Shown here piece by piece: positions 56,489-64,000 of a DNA stretch of 64,000 bases. The position numbers were made by a program, and so were the translations under genes. The stretch is from Vibrio tubiashii (GTDB taxonomy: Bacteria > Pseudomonadota > Gammaproteobacteria > Enterobacterales > Vibrionaceae): contig NZ_CP117029.1 of NCBI RefSeq assembly GCF_028551255.1, positions 1,798,001-1,862,000 on the forward strand. Reading direction: 5' to 3'. Below the pieces are notes generated by a model. It saw only the letters and a list, made by a program, of their open reading frames with translations, was not told where the DNA came from and searched no databases. Position 1 is the stretch's first letter, and each line of letters opens with the position of its first letter.

Positions 56489-56518
56489 AAATCCCCTGCC
56501 ATAATGGGCAGGGGATTT
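56489..56518. terminator. Bidirectional terminator
   Basis: Perfect 12-bp stem AAATCCCCTGCC / GGCAGGGGATTT with ATAATG loop, between the convergent rarD-like and antiporter genes. Confidence 0.9.
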
Positions 56519-56532
56519 CTAAGTTTATTAGT

Positions 56533-57951
56533 TTAGAAAGCTAAACTCAGGCTACCTTGCCAGATCATCCCAAAGGCCAACATGGCTATCGCACCTAGTA
56601 TCCCAGCACCTAGCTTCTCACGGCCTTCAAATGGATTAATCCCCTGCTCTTTTTTCGCCTGTATGTAAAAGTAGAGACCTGGTAGATAAAGAATTGCCGA
56701 CAGCAGTAAGTAGTTTAGGCCCGACGCATAAAGTAGCCAGATACCATAGAGAGTTGCTCCGGCACCAATGAGCAATAAGCTTCCTCTGTTTTTTTCCTCG
56801 ATCGCTATCTTTAAGACGAAAGCGCCAACGAGAAAATACGGCACTAAGATCATTTCTGAAGCGATGATCAACAAGGTGTCATAAGTACTGCCAGCAAACA
56901 TAACGAACACGAGCGAGATTTGAATCCAGACATTGGTCAAAGTAAGTGGCTTAACAGGGCTGCCCGCTTCGTTTAACTCAGCATAGCGTTTAGGGAACAT
57001 CTTCTCTTTCGCACACAAATAAGGCGCTTCGGATGCTAATACCGTCCAACTAAGAAAAGCGCCACAGACTGAAATCAGTAGGCCGACACTTATAATGTAC
57101 TGACCCCAAGGTCCTAAGATTTCGGTTAACACTTTCGCCATAGATGGATTTTGATAGCCTGCCAGCTCAACAGGTTTTATCACCCCCATAGACAGCAAAG
57201 TCACAAATACATAAATCGCTAACGCAGTCAGGAGACCAAGAATCGTCGCTCTGCCAATATCTTTACGATTTCTTGCACGACCAGAGACAACGACAGCGCC
57301 TTCAATACCAATGAACACCCAAACCGTTACCAACATGGTACTTTTTACTTGAGACATCAAATCATGCCCTTCACCAAAGTGAAGCCCGGTGAAATCCAAA
57401 GTAAAAGTGTTCCACTGAAAAGCAAAAGCAGCGCAGACAATAAAGATAAACAAAGGCACTAACTTAGCATAGGTCGTCACCATGTTAATCAGTGCCGCGG
57501 TTTGAACACCTCGTAGCACCAAGGCATGAACCATCCAAAGTAAACATGAAGCCCCGACAATTGAAACAATTGTATTCCCTTGGCCGAAAATGATGTTGTC
57601 TGGTGTATCAAACAACATTCCAAGCGTGCTAAAAACAATGACTAGATAAGAAACGTTAGCCAGCATGGCACTTAGCCAGTACCCCCAAGCAGAGCAAAAA
57701 CCGACAAAATCACCAAAACCTTCTTTTGCGTAGCCAAAAACGCCACTATCGACATTCGGCCTATGTGACGCGAGCTTTTGAAAAGAAAGGGCGAGAAAGA
57801 TCATGCCTACACCCGTTATCGTCCAACCGATCATTACTGCTGCTGGGCTAGCAACCGATGCCATATTTTGAGGCAAGCTAAAAACACCTGCGCCAATCAT
57901 CGAACCGATGACGATCGCAGTTAGTGAACTCAAGCCGAGTTTATTATCCAT
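56533..57951 (-). CDS. APC-superfamily basic amino acid antiporter (ArcD-like)
   Basis: 472 residues with 12 membrane helices. The APC motif GLSSLTAIVIGSMIGAGVFSLPQNMA opens the first helix. Later parts (VFIGIEGAVVVSGRARNRKDIG; SVCGAFLSWTVLASEAPYLCAKEKMFP) match the arginine/ornithine or lysine antiporter branch. It exchanges a basic amino acid for its deaminated or decarboxylated product across the inner membrane. No arc operon enzymes lie beside it, so substrate is by family only. Confidence 0.85.
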   Translation of the reverse strand: MDNKLGLSSLTAIVIGSMIGAGVFSLPQNMASVASPAAVMIGWTITGVGMIFLALSFQKLASHRPNVDSGVFGYAKEGFGDFVGFCSAWGYWLSAMLANVSYLVIVFSTLGMLFDTPDNIIFGQGNTIVSIVGASCLLWMVHALVLRGVQTAALINMVTTYAKLVPLFIFIVCAAFAFQWNTFTLDFTGLHFGEGHDLMSQVKSTMLVTVWVFIGIEGAVVVSGRARNRKDIGRATILGLLTALAIYVFVTLLSMGVIKPVELAGYQNPSMAKVLTEILGPWGQYIISVGLLISVCGAFLSWTVLASEAPYLCAKEKMFPKRYAELNEAGSPVKPLTLTNVWIQISLVFVMFAGSTYDTLLIIASEMILVPYFLVGAFVLKIAIEEKNRGSLLLIGAGATLYGIWLLYASGLNYLLLSAILYLPGLYFYIQAKKEQGINPFEGREKLGAGILGAIAMLAFGMIWQGSLSLAF

Positions 57952-58298
57952 TATAGTTTCCGGTACAACCGTTTAGGAGGTGCAATACTACGCTGAAACA
58001 GATTCATAAGGCAGAGCTGATGTGAGCTAAGTCGCACATATGATTGGCAAATCGTAGATTTCATTGTCACCGATCAATTCAGAGTGCGCATTATAATATC
58101 TTTACAATTAATAGAGAAAATAAATTAGCATCAAACACCAATAAATACACATAAAACCAGAATATAACACTTATTTTAAAACAATATAAAACACATAATA
58201 CACATATCAACTAACAACAGTAACGACTAATTATCCCTGAATTCATGCAAGTTATGCATAAACCTAAGCATTCCTAGCAAACTCAACTAAGCTATTAA
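57952..58298. other. Intergenic region upstream of the antiporter gene
   Basis: Very AT-rich from 58080 to 58250. It presumably holds the promoter of the antiporter gene; no reliable boxes or operators were identified and no gene was seen. Confidence 0.5.
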
Positions 58299-58387
58299 GA
58301 GGTGACGGTGATTGTTCCGCACATCACCTCTCTATGATATCCATTACTTCCTGTTTGTGGGGTCGCTGAAAGGCGACCATTTTTTTG
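58299..58387 (+). ncRNA. Candidate small RNA with terminator
   Basis: A plus-strand structured unit without open frame: 5' hairpin GAGGTGA..TCACCTC (58299-58330), an unpaired pyrimidine-rich linker with CTTCCTG (anti-Shine-Dalgarno-like), then GGTCGC-TGAAAG-GCGACC and ATTTTTTT (58361-58386), a good intrinsic terminator. No plus-strand gene precedes this terminator. The layout is that of a Hfq-type trans-acting sRNA. I could not identify a clear promoter, nor a known family. Confidence 0.5.
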
Positions 58388-58413
58388 TGCCTGCTTTATG
58401 TAGCAAGCAACAA

Positions 58414-58435
58414 AAAAGCAGCCGAAGCTGCTTTT
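58414..58435 (-). terminator. Terminator of the 73-residue gene
   Basis: Perfect 9-bp stem AAAAGCAGC / GCTGCTTTT with CGAA tetraloop; T-tract on the minus strand, 14 bp beyond the gene at 58449. Confidence 0.8.
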
Positions 58436-58448
58436 AGAATTCTACGAT

Positions 58449-58670
58449 TTAATGTTTAGAGCTTTCAGGCCTATGCCCGAACTCAGCTTGTTGATATATA
58501 TCTGCCAGACTGCGATCTTTTCTCTGCTTCGCACTCTTTGCTTTGGCGGCATAATGGTAACTTTGATCTTTGAGCGCCTTTTCATGGGCTTTTGCCGACT
58601 GGATAAACTCTGGATCGGACAACGCTTGTTGGCGTAGGCGGTTAACGCGTTCGATGGTTTCTAACAACAT
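58449..58670 (-). CDS. Small unknown protein, 73 residues
   Basis: An ATG at 58670 with a strong GGGAGGTG ribosome binding site at about 5 bp, ending at a solid terminator. The protein is hydrophilic, helical and rich in Ala/Lys/Gln (ETIERVNRLRQQALSDPEFI, KAKSAKQRKDRSLADIYQQ), possibly a short coiled coil. No family recognised. Ribosome binding site plus terminator indicate a true gene. Confidence 0.75.
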   Translation of the reverse strand: MLLETIERVNRLRQQALSDPEFIQSAKAHEKALKDQSYHYAAKAKSAKQRKDRSLADIYQQAEFGHRPESSKH

Positions 58671-58963
58671 AATACACCTCCCAATTACCTGTATCTATAA
58701 CCAGTATAGTTCTCTAATGTTCCAGGTCAAGAAAATACTGTATATAAAAACATGAACCAACTTTAATCTCTTGTTATCAATAACAATACTCTTAGGTAGC
58801 CCATAGGTAAAAGCGCCAATCTCTATATGTTCAATAGCCCATACCTATTGATAACTAAGAGCTATTCATAGTTAAGAGCTATTGCAGTGATTAGTAACAT
58901 CCATTTCTCACCACCAATCTAGCTCGATAAGATGCTTATCAAATCGAGAAATTGGATAAAGTT

Positions 58964-59830
58964 ATGAAAGCGCTCGTCGTAGAAGGTGGAGCAATGCGCG
59001 GTATTTTTGCCGCAGGTGTTTTGGACTCATTTATTGAAAATGGTTATCAACCGTTTGATTTTGCCATTGGTGTTTCTGCTGGGGCGTCTAACCTTGTGGG
59101 TTACTTGGCACAGCAGCACAAACGTAGTTATCAGGTCATTACCCAGCTAGCGACCAATAGCGAATTCTTTAACCCCAAACGCTTTATCAAGGGGGGAAAC
59201 TTAGTGGATGTGAAATGGCTTGTTTCAGAATCAGACAAGCTGTTTCCATTGAATAAAGAACAACTTTTTTCGAGTACACCTTTAGTTGCAACAACGACAA
59301 ACATTGAGACCGGAAAAGCGGATTACTACCAAGTCACACCCGGCAACCTCAATTTGGCACTTGAAGCAACCAGCGCGTTACCCATCGCCTATAAGCAAAC
59401 ACCTTGCTTTTCCGGCGGATGCTATACCGACGGAGGCGTAGCGGACTCTATTCCCATAATGGAGGCATATCGACGCGGAGCAAAAGAAATTACGGTGGTT
59501 TTGTCGCATCCTTTAAGCTATGAAATGCCTCAAACAAGAGCATCTTGGTTACTCAAAAGGCTGCTTGCGAAATATCCCATGATTGGTAAAGCGATGGCGA
59601 ATCGAGCAACAAGCTATAACAAATCACTAGAGTTTATTCGTCACCCACCGAAAGATGTCACGATACGAGTGATTGCTCCGCCAGAAGATTTTGCCGTAAA
59701 ACGCTTAACCATGAAAAAAGAGTTACTCGACAAAGGCTACCAAATGGGGGTAGTTGAAGGAGATAAACACCTCGCAAGTCGCGATGGCGTCTATGGGTTA
59801 ACAGAAGAAAACTGTCATTTCTGTTTGTAA
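58964..59830 (+). CDS. Patatin-like phospholipase
   Basis: 288 residues from the ATG at 58964; a TTG at 58952 is an alternative with less support. The patatin core is present: oxyanion motif EGGAMRGIFAAGVLD, nucleophile GVSAGASN (GxSxG) and the catalytic Asp in YTDGGVADSIPI. It is bacterial RssA/YjjU-like, a Ser-Asp dyad lipid acyl hydrolase. The C-terminus ends in cysteines (ENCHFCL). No signal peptide, so likely cytosolic. The 293-bp gap before it has a partial direct repeat (TTAAGAGCTATT-like, near 58855-58885) and no gene. Confidence 0.88.
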   Translation: MKALVVEGGAMRGIFAAGVLDSFIENGYQPFDFAIGVSAGASNLVGYLAQQHKRSYQVITQLATNSEFFNPKRFIKGGNLVDVKWLVSESDKLFPLNKEQLFSSTPLVATTTNIETGKADYYQVTPGNLNLALEATSALPIAYKQTPCFSGGCYTDGGVADSIPIMEAYRRGAKEITVVLSHPLSYEMPQTRASWLLKRLLAKYPMIGKAMANRATSYNKSLEFIRHPPKDVTIRVIAPPEDFAVKRLTMKKELLDKGYQMGVVEGDKHLASRDGVYGLTEENCHFCL

Positions 59831-59890
59831 AGCTTAGGAAAAACGAATTATGTTAGACTCTACGGGCTGCATCCTATTATTTCAATCTGT

Positions 59891-60160
59891 ATGAAATTAA
59901 TTAAAGCTTTAAAACCATTAGGTTGGTTACTGCTCCACTTTGTCATTGGCGTCGAGCTCGCCTACATTTCTATCATCTTAATTGCTATTTTTGGCGCGGG
60001 TTATGATGGAACCATAGAGGAGATTCAACGAGACGAACTAATGATAAACCTGGTGTACGCGGTTTTCATCCTCTATCAGTGCTGGTCTGTTTATCGGTTT
60101 GGTGTGAAAGGCCTTGTTCCCATATTAGTAAAGTCTCGAAATCAACAAAGGTCGCACTAG
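59891..60160 (+). CDS. Small inner-membrane protein of unknown function
   Basis: 89 residues with two predicted helices (LGWLLLHFVIGVELAYISIILIAIF... and LVYAVFILYQCWSVYRF), a loop of charged residues between them and a basic tail. No family recognised. The stop overlaps the terminator shared with the convergent oxygenase gene. Confidence 0.65.
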   Translation: MKLIKALKPLGWLLLHFVIGVELAYISIILIAIFGAGYDGTIEEIQRDELMINLVYAVFILYQCWSVYRFGVKGLVPILVKSRNQQRSH

Positions 60161-60168
60161 GCGACCTT
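60148..60168. terminator. Bidirectional terminator
   Basis: AAGGTCGC-ACTAG-GCGACCTT, 8-bp stem covering the stop of the membrane protein gene and just before the stop of the oxygenase gene. Confidence 0.75.
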
Positions 60169-60169
60169 C

Positions 60170-60772
60170 TTAATGCGCAATATCTAATGAATTGTCTTTG
60201 ACGCCATTGACTCGAAACCAACCAGCGATGCTGTAGCGCTCAGTATTGGTTGGCAACACTTCATGTGGGAACTGCTCGGATAAAAATACAAATAGTCGTC
60301 CCGATTTTGGCGGAATAGTTGCAACATGCTTGTCGGCCAGATCATAAACCACCAGCTCGCCAGCATCTTGCTCCGACCAAGCTTCATTCATATAGAAAAC
60401 CGTGGTGAGGCGACGGTTTTCGTTGCCTCTAAAGCAATCCAAATGCTTCTGATAGAAGTCACCTTTTTCATACTTGGCAAAGTGCGCTTCATACTCAAAC
60501 AAGCCTAAGAAAAAATGGCGGTTAGCTTCTAGGCGGATCTGCTCCATTTTGGACAGAAAGCTGGCTACTGGCGCTCCCATATCAGAGTGTAACCACTGGA
60601 TTTTATCGCTACGAATGGCGCTTTCTCGTGTCAATTCGTCATTGCGCCCAATCCGCGCCTTGTTCCAGTCTTGAGGAATACAGTCGCGTAGCTCAGCCAC
60701 TTCTTGGCTTGAAAGAAATTCGTCCCAAACGTAGTAACCCTGAGTAAACAAGGCGTCAATCAATTGGTTCAT
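60170..60772 (-). CDS. 2-oxoglutarate/Fe(II)-dependent oxygenase
   Basis: 200 residues. Double-stranded beta-helix with the metal set HxD in FYQKHLDCFRG and His in EQFPHEVLPT, then Arg in ERYSIAGWFRVNG for 2-oxoglutarate. The AELRDCIPQ start and ETGELVVYD-like part (DAGELVVYDLAD) match the prolyl 4-hydroxylase-like 2OG-FeII_Oxy branch. It hydroxylates a protein or small target; the substrate is unknown. Confidence 0.88.
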   Translation of the reverse strand: MNQLIDALFTQGYYVWDEFLSSQEVAELRDCIPQDWNKARIGRNDELTRESAIRSDKIQWLHSDMGAPVASFLSKMEQIRLEANRHFFLGLFEYEAHFAKYEKGDFYQKHLDCFRGNENRRLTTVFYMNEAWSEQDAGELVVYDLADKHVATIPPKSGRLFVFLSEQFPHEVLPTNTERYSIAGWFRVNGVKDNSLDIAH

Positions 60773-60885
60773 AGGTGTTGGAGTCCAGTGATTAAATCAG
60801 AAGACGCCTTATACACAAGCGTACCAAGAACCAACAAATCAGATTAATTGTCGTGACGACAAACGAAGGCGCACTAACCTATTCG

Positions 60886-61224
60886 TTAAAAACGAGACAA
60901 ATCAATTTTGACAGGCTCACCAAGCCAATAGGCGTATTCAGTGTGATCTTTGACATCATCGTCAGTGAGCGCATGAACCAATACCGTTAAGTCTTCACGC
61001 TTGTTATCTAGCCATGACACCACAGACTCAAATTCACTTGCCGTAAACGTGATTGAAAAGCTCCACATGGTATGGGGACCAACTCGCTTCTCGTTAAATC
61101 TACCTACTGGCAAATCAAACTGACTCAGCGCTTGCTCTCGGATTTGCCGAGCGAACTCGCAAGTCTGTTGATCAAAGTAAACATGAGCATGGTAATTTTG
61201 ATGAATATTTTTTGGATAAGACAC
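60886..61224 (-). CDS. DOPA 4,5-dioxygenase family protein
   Basis: 112 residues. NYHAHVYFD near the start and GRFNEKRVGPHTMWSFSITF, with LVHALTDDDVKDHTEYAYWLGEPVKIDL, match the short DOPA_dioxygen family. These open catecholic rings extradiol-wise in some species; in bacteria the substrate is unknown. The conserved His residues are all present. Single gene between the oxygenase and the regulator. Confidence 0.88.
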   Translation of the reverse strand: MSYPKNIHQNYHAHVYFDQQTCEFARQIREQALSQFDLPVGRFNEKRVGPHTMWSFSITFTASEFESVVSWLDNKREDLTVLVHALTDDDVKDHTEYAYWLGEPVKIDLSRF

Positions 61225-61321
61225 AGGTAGTTAACCTATTGAGTGGATCATGGCGCTATCCTATCACTGTCGCGGATAAGACTCGCGCCTACTTACAATC
61301 ATTACAAAAGTTAGGTGACTT

Positions 61322-61960
61322 TTAAGCCACTATCCCCTGCTCGACCGCGTATTTAGCTAACTCTGCGGTACTATGAAGATCGAGTTTATGTTTGATATTT
61401 TGACGGTGAGTTTCAACTGTTCGGTAACTGATATTTAGTAGTGAGGCGATCTTCTTGCTGCTGTTTCCCTCGGCCACAAGCTTAAGTATAGCTTCTTCAC
61501 GGCGGCTAAGCGGATTAGGCTTTTGTGCAACGGGCACCACTTCCTGAGAGAAAAGCGTTTGCGTCACTGATTCACAAAAATAAGTCGAACCTTGGTAGAC
61601 CGTCTTAATGGCTTGCACCATGCGTCGCGCGCAAATCTCTTTGAGCATATAGCCCACAGCCCCTACTTGCATCACCTTCATGATGTATTCGCGGTTATCA
61701 TGCATGGTGAGCATTAACACTTTTACGTCAGGCATGGACTCCTTAATGACGCGAGTCGCATCGATACCGTTCATCATTGGCATACTGACATCCATCAGCA
61801 CTACATCCGGCTGCAATGACTTAACGACGTCTATCGCTTCTAGGCCATTACTGGCTGAACCAATCACTTCGATCTCAGGCTCTGTTTGAAGTCGCGCGAT
61901 AAATCCATCTAAGACAACTTGGTGATCATCAACAATCACCACTTTAATTGGTTCATCCAT
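61322..61960 (-). CDS. NarL/LuxR-type response regulator
   Basis: 212 residues. Receiver with VVIVDDHQVVLDG and phospho-Asp in VVLMDVSMPMM, then a LuxR helix-turn-helix (LSRREEAILKLVAEGNSSKKIASLLNISYRTVETHRQNIKHKL). The start overlaps the kinase stop by 8 bp, so it is its cognate partner. The neighbouring TRAP permease is the likely target. Confidence 0.93.
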   Translation of the reverse strand: MDEPIKVVIVDDHQVVLDGFIARLQTEPEIEVIGSASNGLEAIDVVKSLQPDVVLMDVSMPMMNGIDATRVIKESMPDVKVLMLTMHDNREYIMKVMQVGAVGYMLKEICARRMVQAIKTVYQGSTYFCESVTQTLFSQEVVPVAQKPNPLSRREEAILKLVAEGNSSKKIASLLNISYRTVETHRQNIKHKLDLHSTAELAKYAVEQGIVA

Positions 61961-63314
61961 ATACTAATCCATCCAATTCCAGTAATACGGTAATCTCTGT
62001 ACCAAAGCCCGGTTCACTTTCTATTTCAAAGTCACCACCGATAAACTCAACTCGCTCACGCATATTGCGCAGCCCGATACCACTTTTTCGCAGCGATGTG
62101 TTTACATCAAAGCCCACGCCATCATCGCGAATAATCAGCTGAAGCATATTACCCATCTGATGCAATATCACGCTTACTGTATTGGCATGGGCGTGTTTTT
62201 CGATGTTAGTCAATGATTCTTGAGCAACGCGATACAAAGTGGTCGCTACTTCTGATTTTAGTTTTCCTGGCTGAGTCGTCAAAGAGGCTTCCACCTCAAC
62301 GCCAGAGTGTGATTTAAAATCTTGCAGTAAGGTGTTCATGGCGGCTTGTAAGCCAATGTCATCGAGTGCGCTCGGGCGTAGATTATGAGAAATATGCCTC
62401 ACTTCATTAATCGCTGTCATCAAGGATTGTTGAGACTTAGCTAAATGCTGTTGCAAGGGTGCGTCCGTAATCTTGCTTGATAGCAGCTCTAAATGGCATT
62501 TACTCGACACTAACAACTGATTGATTCCGTCATGCAGTTCGCGTGCTAGATGTTTCTTTTCGTCTTCCTGAAACATCACTGTTTTGTGGGCTAACTCTTT
62601 TAAACTTCTATCTGCCAAACGATGTTCATGCAGGTTCACCGCTAACGTGATAACCACGATCACCCCTACCGTCACTATCATAATCACGATCACCGAGAAG
62701 AAGGTGGTTTCGATGTTTCGATTCACTTCAGACTTAAGATTCGCGACCTCATAGGTGATATCTTCAATGTATAAGCCAGTGCCGATCATCCAATTCCATT
62801 TATCGAGCCATGCAGCGTAACTTAATTTAGTCACATTTTCCCCGGTAGAGGGTTTCTGCCACAGGTAGCGATGAAACCCACCACCACTTTGCGCTTGATG
62901 CAATAGCGCCTCTATCAGCAAGTCGCCATTTTCATCCTGAAGATCGATCAAATTTCTACCAATTAGGTCAGGCATAATCGGGTGAACTAGGTTGGTTCCT
63001 TGCTCGTCATAAGCGAAGAAATAGCCGTCTTTATCTTTACCATAGCGAAGCTTCGACAACACCGCTTTGACTTGCTGTTTCGCAGTCTCTTCATCAAGGC
63101 TCTCATCATTGTAGATGTGTGAAATCGCATCAAATGCCAAATCTACGTGATCTTTGAGTGCCGTTTCCTTAGAGCGAATCAACCCGTCTTCAAAAATTTG
63201 AATCTCTTTTTCACCTAACGTTTTCGCCTGATGAATCGAAATCCAACTGGTTAACGCAGTAACCAACAGTAAAGGCAGCAGGCTAAGTAGTATTAGTTTG
63301 GCTTGTAGAGGCAT
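61953..63314 (-). CDS. Sensor histidine kinase with single-Cache domain (HisKA_3)
   Basis: 453 residues from the ATG at 63314, preceded by GGGGGAAAGGG; a longer frame to 63347 lacks this. Two membrane helices flank a periplasmic single-Cache domain (KDKDGYFFAYDEQGTNLVHP, GRNLIDLQDENG, KWNWMIGTGLYIED), typical of carboxylate sensors. The kinase has HisKA_3 His in ARELHDGINQLL and ATPase parts LRPSALDDIGLQ, GVGFDVNTSL and GIGLRNMRERV. Together with the regulator and TRAP genes it probably controls uptake of an organic acid. Confidence 0.9.
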   Translation of the reverse strand: MPLQAKLILLSLLPLLLVTALTSWISIHQAKTLGEKEIQIFEDGLIRSKETALKDHVDLAFDAISHIYNDESLDEETAKQQVKAVLSKLRYGKDKDGYFFAYDEQGTNLVHPIMPDLIGRNLIDLQDENGDLLIEALLHQAQSGGGFHRYLWQKPSTGENVTKLSYAAWLDKWNWMIGTGLYIEDITYEVANLKSEVNRNIETTFFSVIVIMIVTVGVIVVITLAVNLHEHRLADRSLKELAHKTVMFQEDEKKHLARELHDGINQLLVSSKCHLELLSSKITDAPLQQHLAKSQQSLMTAINEVRHISHNLRPSALDDIGLQAAMNTLLQDFKSHSGVEVEASLTTQPGKLKSEVATTLYRVAQESLTNIEKHAHANTVSVILHQMGNMLQLIIRDDGVGFDVNTSLRKSGIGLRNMRERVEFIGGDFEIESEPGFGTEITVLLELDGLVYG

Positions 63315-63337
63315 CCCTTTCCCCCAATGACAACAGA

Positions 63338-63363
63338 GGCTGCTCACCGAATGGCAAGCAGCC
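63338..63363 (-). promoter_or_regulatory. Hairpin between TRAP permease and kinase genes
   Basis: GGCTGCT pairs with AGCAGCC around a 12-base loop, no T-tract. It may be an mRNA stabiliser or partial terminator in the 89-bp gap. Confidence 0.4.
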
Positions 63364-63403
63364 CCACTTTAACAGGAGTTGTTAATATTACGTAACTAAA
63401 GGA

Positions 63404-64000
63404 TCACATTCCGTAGAATTCAGGGAACACGAGCAGCGAAGCGAGTACCAGAATCTGAATCGCGATAAATGGCATCACACCTCGGTAAATATCTCTTGTC
63501 GTCACACCTTTTGGTGCCACCCCTTTCAAGTAGAATAAGCTGAAACCAAACGGTGGGGTCAAGAAGGAAGTTTGTAGGTTCATTGCAATCAGAATCGCAA
63601 ACCACGTCATGTTAATACCCATGATCTCAGCCACTGGTGCAAGTATTGGCACGATGATGAAACAGATCTCGACGAAATCGATAAAGAAGCCAAGGATCAG
63701 AATCACAAGCATTGTGATAATTAAGAAGCCCCACTTCTCGCCCGGAATCTGTAGCATCCATTCTTCGACTAAGTAATCACCACCTGTATAGGTAAATGCC
63801 ATAGAGAAGGCCGTTGCACCGAGTAGAATAGCGAATACCATCGCTGTTACTTTAACCGTCTCTTTTGATGCCTCATACACCATCGACCAACTAAATTGAC
63901 GGTACAAGATCGCTAGCACAATCGCACCCGCACCACCTAAAGCAGCAGACTCTGTCGGCGTTGCTACACCGGCAAAAATGGAACCCAGTACCACGACAAT
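63404..64000 (-). CDS. dctM: TRAP transporter large permease DctM, N-terminal part outside window
   Basis: 198 complete codons are visible on the minus strand, up to the edge; the ATG at 63994 is internal to the protein (GSIFAGVATPTESAALGGAGAIVLA is a mid-protein DctM motif). Four to five membrane helices follow, with LILGFFIDFVEICFIIVPILAPVAEIMG and FLTPPFGFSLFYLKGVAP typical of the DctM C-terminal half. The complete protein is usually ~430 residues. With DctP and DctQ it imports organic acids using a sodium gradient. Confidence 0.92.
   Translation of the reverse strand: MVVVLGSIFAGVATPTESAALGGAGAIVLAILYRQFSWSMVYEASKETVKVTAMVFAILLGATAFSMAFTYTGGDYLVEEWMLQIPGEKWGFLIITMLVILILGFFIDFVEICFIIVPILAPVAEIMGINMTWFAILIAMNLQTSFLTPPFGFSLFYLKGVAPKGVTTRDIYRGVMPFIAIQILVLASLLVFPEFYGM

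Noticed and set aside
63404..63994. Complete 196-residue membrane protein starting at 63994
   Set aside because: The sequence at that Met is a mid-protein DctM motif and the frame stays open to the edge, so the gene is truncated by the window.

Overview
The window looks like a chromosomal segment of a Vibrio species. The evidence is protein-level: rplY, an nrdHIEF class Ib ribonucleotide reductase operon divergent from sufABCDSE, SelO, azurin, a VasX/VasW/VgrG type VI secretion (T6SS) module and an IrgA-like TonB receptor all read like Vibrionaceae proteins. No rRNA, tRNA or CRISPR array was seen.

Layout. (1) 1-4398, minus strand: a T6SS module of VgrG, a DUF4123 adaptor and a Tle1-type lipase that runs off the left edge. 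(2) 4574-7236: a DedA/LssY_C membrane protein, a GT2 glycosyltransferase and rplY. (3) 7334-22221: a 14.9-kb genomic island bounded by a 30-bp perfect direct repeat that lies inside the intrinsic terminator of rplY. Its left part holds a translationally coupled AAA ATPase / TOPRIM-like / DUF262 cassette, a candidate anti-phage system. Its middle holds an Integrase_1-type recombinase, a 45-bp-period array of palindromes with 7-bp centres, an unrecognised 398-aa protein, two coupled microproteins and a decayed second integrase. Its right part holds a hydrolase, an IrgA-like receptor and a LysR regulator, then an EAL-domain remnant and the probable master integrase and excisionase next to the right end. 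(4) 22260-26047: a leader peptide and methyltransferase, SelO, and a double T-fold pterin synthase homologue. (5) 26312-35715: nrdHIEF and sufABCDSE, divergent, each with a good Fur box. (6) 35845-46670: azurin, a chemoreceptor, a large PLP decarboxylase, four small enzymes, a membrane di-haem peroxidase overlapping a hybrid histidine kinase, and a PilZ protein. (7) 46898-54251, minus strand: a second T6SS module, VgrG / VasW-like / VasX-like toxin / TsiV2-like immunity protein. (8) 54504-64000: transporters, a candidate small RNA, a patatin, two oxygenase-type enzymes, and a NarL/sensor-kinase pair next to a TRAP transporter permease cut by the right edge.

The two T6SS modules are 42 kb apart but share their control region: each vgrG is preceded by a sigma-54 type promoter (GG-N10-GC) and, 67-87 bp further upstream, by the same 18-bp palindromic motif (TGAGCAARAGTTTGCTTG). 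This points to joint activation by a bacterial enhancer-binding protein such as VasH. The iron-responsive block couples iron-sulfur assembly (Suf) with the class Ib reductase, as expected for iron starvation. The island shows accretion: two intact and two broken tyrosine-recombinase genes, with cargo for phage defence and iron uptake.

Limits: function calls rest on reading motifs and remembered families. No database search, folding or alignment program was run.
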